From NCBI RefSeq assembly GCF_000969835.1, contig NZ_KQ033912.1, positions 2,751,373 through 2,815,372 on the forward strand: 64,000 nucleotides of DNA, written 5' to 3'. The stretch comes from Parabacteroides goldsteinii DSM 19448 = WAL 12034. GTDB taxonomy: Bacteria; Bacteroidota; Bacteroidia; Bacteroidales; Tannerellaceae. A program made the translations under genes and the position numbers. The notes beneath the pieces are model-generated. The model did not search any database. It was not told the origin of the DNA and was given only the letters and a program-made list of their open reading frames with translations. Of this stretch, positions 59,489 through 64,000 are shown in pieces. The stretch's first letter is position 1, and every line of letters starts with the position of its first letter.

Positions 59489-61957
59489 TTATTTAGGTAA
59501 ATGTATTACTTCACTTCCTGCCAATAAGAAAGCTCCTGTGCCATAGACTTCCCAGCTATCCGCTGAAAAGTTTTTCCTGGGGTCTGCACCGATAGGTTGT
59601 ACCCAGCCAACCCGTCCTTCTTCATTTACACATTTATTCAGTCCAATCCATGCTTTTTTAGCGGCATTTATGTACAACTCTTCTTTTAACAGACCATTAT
59701 TAACACCCCACGCCAAAGCATAGCACAAAAATCCGGAACCGCTGACCTCTCCTCCCGGATAAGATTCCGGATCAAGAAGGCTTGCCCTCCATAAACCGTC
59801 AGCCTGTTGTAAGGAGACAATACGAATTGCCATTTCCTTAAATAATTGTTCATAAAAACTTCTCTGCGGGTAATTGGCCGGTAATTCCTGTAAAATCCGG
59901 ACCAGACCTCCCATAACCCAGCCATTACCGCGTCCCCAAAATATTAATTTGCCATTGGCTTCAACTCTGTCTTCTTTATTTCCTTTTACGACATATCCCA
60001 GATCACGAGCAAAGAGATGTTCTTTCTTATTGTACAGTAGGTCATAACATTCTTTGAAGCATTTATCATTATATTCCAGATATGAGTTATTATTCGTGAC
60101 AATTCCCAATTTAATTAAAGTAGGAGGTGCCATAAATAATGCATCGCACCACCACCATTTTATGATATCTTTTTTCCCGGAAGTAGGATAAGGTTCTTTT
60201 AAGAAACGATCCAGTGCCTCAATAGTCGCATTTAACATTTCAGGACGTTTTTCCTTGCGATATAAATCAATGTACATTTGGCTGATTGCGATATCATCGG
60301 CATGGAACCAACGTTTACCTGGTTTCCAGTGAGTAGAATCATTTCCCACTGCCATCATTGCATTATATATTTTTTTAGAGCCTGTTGTTTCCCATGCTGC
60401 ATATACCCCTGCATAAAAAGCACCGTTTGTCCAGTCCGTTTGTCCGTGCCGGGGGTGTGCCAATTGCCAGTCTGTTGTTTTGACCATCATCTTCTTGATA
60501 TAATTATTTTCAAAAAGATACGCATAGTTTTGAAAATCCTGTGGCGAGAGATTAGAGGTATAATCGACATGTTCAGGTCTTTCCCATTCCTCTTTCATAT
60601 TGTAAGGTAAACGAAAAACATTTCCTTTTGAATCGGCGAAATAAAAATTCGATATACTCAGACAATCAGGATTCCCATCTGCCCAATATGTATAGAACGG
60701 GTCTGTTGCATTTTCCGGACGACGCATATAAGAATGATTACGCGGGCTGTTTTTCGTATATATATGTTCCTTTTTCCAGGTTTTCCCTGCATTTGTACTT
60801 ATCCAGGATTCTACTTCTCCCCCTGTACCCCAGTGTTGAGGGCCTGCTGCGGTCGGAGCAATGACTCTCCAAAGATTTCCTTCTACGTAAAGACTTCCGG
60901 AATCATAATTATGGGTTGATGTTGTGATTGGATATTGTACCCATTCTTTCCCGGTCCAGTGAGCGACAAACCATTCACGGGGACCATGCTTAGGACCGGG
61001 CAAATGACCATAACTGGTCAGGTATAATACAATTGCATTTCCTTTCTTATCAAAATTGACATCTTTAATATAAAGATTTTGCCCCTTTGATTCGGCATCT
61101 ATAACCCGGCAAGGACTATCTTTATCTACTATCGGCAATTTAATTGGTGTACCATCTGCTAAAGTCCAGGTCTTTCCGAAATCTGTAGTTTCTAAATAAT
61201 ACATATTTGTACGGGTATCGCAATCTCCGTTTTTATGACGATTAAAGGTCGTTACTAACTTGTTCCCATATTGACCTGTAATCTGATAATGGCCGGACTT
61301 GCTTTCACCTTCCGGAATAATGGATGCGATCTGATGGTAGTCACTCCAGTTTAATCCATCCGGTGAAGTCCTGTAGAACAATCTTCGTACGCCGTCATAA
61401 CGGGTACAAAACATGAAATGTCCTTTATTTTCAACCAGTCGGGGTTGGGGATAAGCCATTATGTCTTCAAAGCCGGTCGATTCGAATTTAGAAACGTCGT
61501 AAGGCTTCAGACTTTTATATATAAATCCGGGACGATGGTTTCCCCTGCCGGCGATATAGACCCACAAATACCCTTCCTTATCAATCAAAAGGGCAGGATT
61601 GTCGTGTGGGTCATCTACTCCCTGCTTATCATATACGACCGTTGGCTTACACACTTTCCCGGTTGTATGATCATAACAACCTATCATGCAAAGCAAATAT
61701 CTTTCTTTTTTATCGATCGTTCCTCCGAAAACAAAAAATGTTTTGTTTGTCTCAGGAGAATATATTGCCATAGGATTATGTTTGACTGTGTAGGTCCCCA
61801 AACCACCGGAGTATTTAGAACCATATTCGGACTTTTGCCCTAAATCGAACCATATGGGTCGATATCCGTCTATTTTATAGTTATTATATTCACCTTTCTT
61901 CTGTGCAGAAAGAGAATAAAAAACGAATAAAAAGAGAAACAATAATATCTTTTTCAT
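59489..61957 (-). CDS. BNR_4-type beta-propeller fused to GH105-like hydrolase
   Basis: An 822-residue secreted protein (signal MKKILLFLFLFVFYSLSAQ). Residues about 25-460 form a sialidase-like BNR_4 propeller (GVDDPHDNPALLIDKEGYLWVYIAGRG; FGKTWTLADG; NAGKTWKKEHIY). Residues about 485-820 resemble GH105/GH88 unsaturated uronyl hydrolases (TNGAFYAGVYAAWE; WWWCDALFMAPP; FWGRGNGWVMGGL; VSGSGFLCYALAWGVN). GH105 enzymes remove the 4,5-unsaturated uronate left by lyases. Some BNR_4 propellers (PL24/PL25) are ulvan lyases, so this could combine lyase and hydrolase in one chain. It sits 42 bp after a homologous gene and near kdgK-eda-uxaC, which would consume its product. Confidence 0.8.
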   Translation of the reverse strand: MKKILLFLFLFVFYSLSAQKKGEYNNYKIDGYRPIWFDLGQKSEYGSKYSGGLGTYTVKHNPMAIYSPETNKTFFVFGGTIDKKERYLLCMIGCYDHTTGKVCKPTVVYDKQGVDDPHDNPALLIDKEGYLWVYIAGRGNHRPGFIYKSLKPYDVSKFESTGFEDIMAYPQPRLVENKGHFMFCTRYDGVRRLFYRTSPDGLNWSDYHQIASIIPEGESKSGHYQITGQYGNKLVTTFNRHKNGDCDTRTNMYYLETTDFGKTWTLADGTPIKLPIVDKDSPCRVIDAESKGQNLYIKDVNFDKKGNAIVLYLTSYGHLPGPKHGPREWFVAHWTGKEWVQYPITTSTHNYDSGSLYVEGNLWRVIAPTAAGPQHWGTGGEVESWISTNAGKTWKKEHIYTKNSPRNHSYMRRPENATDPFYTYWADGNPDCLSISNFYFADSKGNVFRLPYNMKEEWERPEHVDYTSNLSPQDFQNYAYLFENNYIKKMMVKTTDWQLAHPRHGQTDWTNGAFYAGVYAAWETTGSKKIYNAMMAVGNDSTHWKPGKRWFHADDIAISQMYIDLYRKEKRPEMLNATIEALDRFLKEPYPTSGKKDIIKWWWCDALFMAPPTLIKLGIVTNNNSYLEYNDKCFKECYDLLYNKKEHLFARDLGYVVKGNKEDRVEANGKLIFWGRGNGWVMGGLVRILQELPANYPQRSFYEQLFKEMAIRIVSLQQADGLWRASLLDPESYPGGEVSGSGFLCYALAWGVNNGLLKEELYINAAKKAWIGLNKCVNEEGRVGWVQPIGADPRKNFSADSWEVYGTGAFLLAGSEVIHLPK

Positions 61958-61999
61958 CTTAATAATGTATTAATATGTTTAATTAAATACTGAAAACAG

Positions 62000-64000
62000 T
62001 TATTTTTCCAGAAGAGCAGCGGCACACCATAAATAAGGAGCCTGGCCATGATAATCACCAATTGCACGGGGACGATCATAATAATACTGTTTATCATTTT
62101 TCTTATTAGTTCCCACACAAACTTCCGTAACATCTCCTTCGCCATTAATGTAAGGAACTAGCGCTAACCATGCTTTGCGGGCGATCGGTGTATATTCGGT
62201 TCGATCCAACCATCCTTTTTTAATGCCTGTAATAATTGCATAAATGAACATCGCTGATCCGGAAGTCTCAGCCCAGCAATCGGCCTGGTCGATCAACTGA
62301 TTCCACATTCCGTCTCTTCTTTGATATTTTTTCAAAGTACTCATCATATTTACGTATCCGTCAAATATCCGTTTTCTATCCGGATTATTTTCCGGTAAAA
62401 CTTTTAGTAGCTCGGTCATGCCGGCTGCTACCCATCCATTTCCGCGTGACCAAAAATACGGGATATCAGGAGCATGATAGAACAGACCATTAGTACGCTG
62501 TAATTCATTCAGATAATAGACCATCTCTTTTGCAGCACGATTTATATATTTTTCGTCACCGGTTACGCGATATGCCTGATTTTGCAAAATAGTGATCATA
62601 AACATATCGTCGATCCAAAGACGAGTTTGCCAGGAATATCCTTTTTGTGTCCAGGCTTTTTCTTCGTCTTTCGCTTCCGGAGGCAGCTCCCATTGTGTAT
62701 CAGCATAAGATAGTCCGAGATCGTAATAATCCTTATTATCAGTAACTCGGTAGAATTCCAGAGGTAAACACCCAAACATGTTCAAATCTACATGGTTTTT
62801 AGGGGGTAGGTAGAATTTCTCTGTTGAAAGTAAACGGTCGAAACGTTTTTTCAACATATTGAGCAATTCATTGTCTGCGGCCACTTGTGCATAACGTAAT
62901 GCCCCTAACCAGGTACATACTTCAGCATAATGAATCCATTTTTTGCCATGAAGAAAATGTGGGCTGGAAATAAAATGTTTGCTCAACTTGTTACCTACTT
63001 CCTGAGGAGAAAACCCTTCTGGAAAAGAGGTTAAGTCTATATTTACTTCTATAGGGTTGATAGCATTTGTATTAAAATCGCGTGGCATCTTAAAAACACG
63101 CCCATTCTTATCACAGAAGTGAAGATCTGATTGGGAAGGCTGCCTTCCATGCCCGTCTGCCCAGATAGCATAGAAATCCGGATGGCAGTTTTTAGGACTT
63201 CTTACGTAAGTATGGTTTTTCGTGCTTCCAACTGTCAATTGCCGTTTCAATTTCCAACTGATCCCGTTATCATCACTTTCCCAAACAGCTATTTCTCCTC
63301 CTGGATTATATACCTGAGGTCCTTTTTCTGTCGGTGCAATTATCCGGATCAAGTCATTATCTGAATAGACAGATCCCATATCGTAATTACTATCAGATGT
63401 TGTAAGTTCCGTGTTATTCCATTTATTTCCGTCATAATGGAAAAACTCCCAGCTTCGAGGATCATTTTCCGGACCGGGTTGGTATCCCTTACTGGAAATA
63501 GTGAGAACCATCGGGCGATTTCGTTTATCAAATGCTATATCAAGGATATAACAGTTTTTCTTCAGAATTGTATAGTCTTTTATCAAAGCTGGATTTTGAA
63601 TCTGATCAAATGGTAACTGAATTTTTTCCCCATTTGCCAAATGCCAACTCTTACCAAAATCATCAGTCTCTATATAGTATAGATTTGTTCTATAATTCAA
63701 TCCTTTTCCTGCGGGATGAAAATCGAATGCTACTCCTATTTTTCCGTCTTTTTCTGCTGATATTTGATAGTGCCCTTTATCTATATGGGCAATAACTTTC
63801 CATTCATTCCATTTTATACCATCCCGACTTGTATTATATCCGATCACACGATCACCAAACCCGCCTTTATATTTTGTGAACAATCCTAAAAAGCCTTTCC
63901 CTTTTATATACCATATCTGCATATATGAAAAGTTATTAAATGGAACATCTTTGCCATTCACCTTTTCCGTAGCCTGGATTAAATCGAAGGTTTCTATGTC
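62000..64000 (-). CDS. Second BNR_4 plus GH105-like protein, 5' part beyond window
   Basis: At least 666 residues, open to the window edge: upstream of the GTG at 63961 the frame continues (DIETFDLIQATEK), so that GTG is internal. The visible part has a BNR_4 propeller (TDDFGKSWHLANGEKIQLP; DDNGISWKLKRQ; HPDFYAIWADGHGRQ) and a C-terminal GH105-like domain (WLGALRYAQVAADN; LWIDDMFMITILQNQAYRVTGDEKY; YFWSRGNGWVAAGMTELLKVLP; AETSGSAMFIYAIITGI). It is homologous along its length to the 59489-61957 protein but clearly diverged, consistent with an old tandem duplication. Transcribed ahead of that gene in the same operon. Confidence 0.8.
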   Translation of the reverse strand, partial: DIETFDLIQATEKVNGKDVPFNNFSYMQIWYIKGKGFLGLFTKYKGGFGDRVIGYNTSRDGIKWNEWKVIAHIDKGHYQISAEKDGKIGVAFDFHPAGKGLNYRTNLYYIETDDFGKSWHLANGEKIQLPFDQIQNPALIKDYTILKKNCYILDIAFDKRNRPMVLTISSKGYQPGPENDPRSWEFFHYDGNKWNNTELTTSDSNYDMGSVYSDNDLIRIIAPTEKGPQVYNPGGEIAVWESDDNGISWKLKRQLTVGSTKNHTYVRSPKNCHPDFYAIWADGHGRQPSQSDLHFCDKNGRVFKMPRDFNTNAINPIEVNIDLTSFPEGFSPQEVGNKLSKHFISSPHFLHGKKWIHYAEVCTWLGALRYAQVAADNELLNMLKKRFDRLLSTEKFYLPPKNHVDLNMFGCLPLEFYRVTDNKDYYDLGLSYADTQWELPPEAKDEEKAWTQKGYSWQTRLWIDDMFMITILQNQAYRVTGDEKYINRAAKEMVYYLNELQRTNGLFYHAPDIPYFWSRGNGWVAAGMTELLKVLPENNPDRKRIFDGYVNMMSTLKKYQRRDGMWNQLIDQADCWAETSGSAMFIYAIITGIKKGWLDRTEYTPIARKAWLALVPYINGEGDVTEVCVGTNKKNDKQYYYDRPRAIGDYHGQAPYLWCAAALLEK

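Overview
The window is Bacteroidales DNA, most likely a Parabacteroides-type gut commensal. This is inferred from three SusC/SusD polysaccharide-utilisation loci (PULs), FecR/ECF-sigma control, TTTG-N20-TAnnTTTG promoters, A-rich rather than Shine-Dalgarno leaders, HU-HIG proteins and a type IX secretion lipoprotein. No rRNA, tRNA, IS element or CRISPR array was seen.

Layout. 1-2032: 3' part of a GH92 alpha-mannosidase. 2316-7368: one-direction operon with an L-rhamnose mutarotase, a B12-binding corrinoid protein, two UroD-fold methyltransferases, a MetH-activation-domain protein and a RhaT permease. This combination looks like corrinoid-dependent demethylation of an O-methylated deoxysugar and is the main candidate for an undescribed pathway. 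7369-18470: PUL 1 (SusC, SusD, two glycan-binding lipoproteins, a DUF6057 membrane protein and a CxxCH beta-propeller lipoprotein), preceded by inverted repeats that look like an invertible promoter. 18475-19242: HU-HIG cassette 1. 19306-31924: PUL 2 (ECF sigma, FecR anti-sigma, SusC with STN domain, SusD, two binding lipoproteins, GH95). 31974-32757: HU-HIG cassette 2, with a frameshifted gene. 32821-38663: a PL8-like lyase and a GH101 endo-alpha-GalNAcase, suggesting host mucin or glycosaminoglycan glycans. 38688-39466: HU-HIG cassette 3.

39581-46350 is mostly housekeeping: a minimal nucleotidyltransferase with a truncated HEPN partner, aroA, a small membrane protein, an orphan ABC-3 metal permease and a PorW/SprE-like lipoprotein. 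46396-55037: PUL 3, with a divergent ECF sigma gene and a second predicted invertible promoter between sigma and SusC. 55123-55682: RelE/ParE-type toxin-antitoxin pair. 55818-58970 (minus strand): uxaC, KDPG aldolase and KDG kinase. 59489-64000 (minus strand): two beta-propeller plus GH105-like proteins, the second cut by the window end. Together these form a route from unsaturated uronides to pyruvate and glyceraldehyde-3-phosphate.

Two structural themes cross gene boundaries. First, the two SusC genes without an STN domain (PULs 1 and 3) sit behind related inverted repeats flanking about 200 bp, whereas the STN-containing SusC has the sigma/anti-sigma pair, so paralogous PULs appear to use different switching logic. 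Second, five intergenic spots hold short arrays of inverted half-sites repeating every 21-22 bp; the sequence differs at each spot but the architecture is the same, and two of them lie directly upstream of HU-HIG genes.
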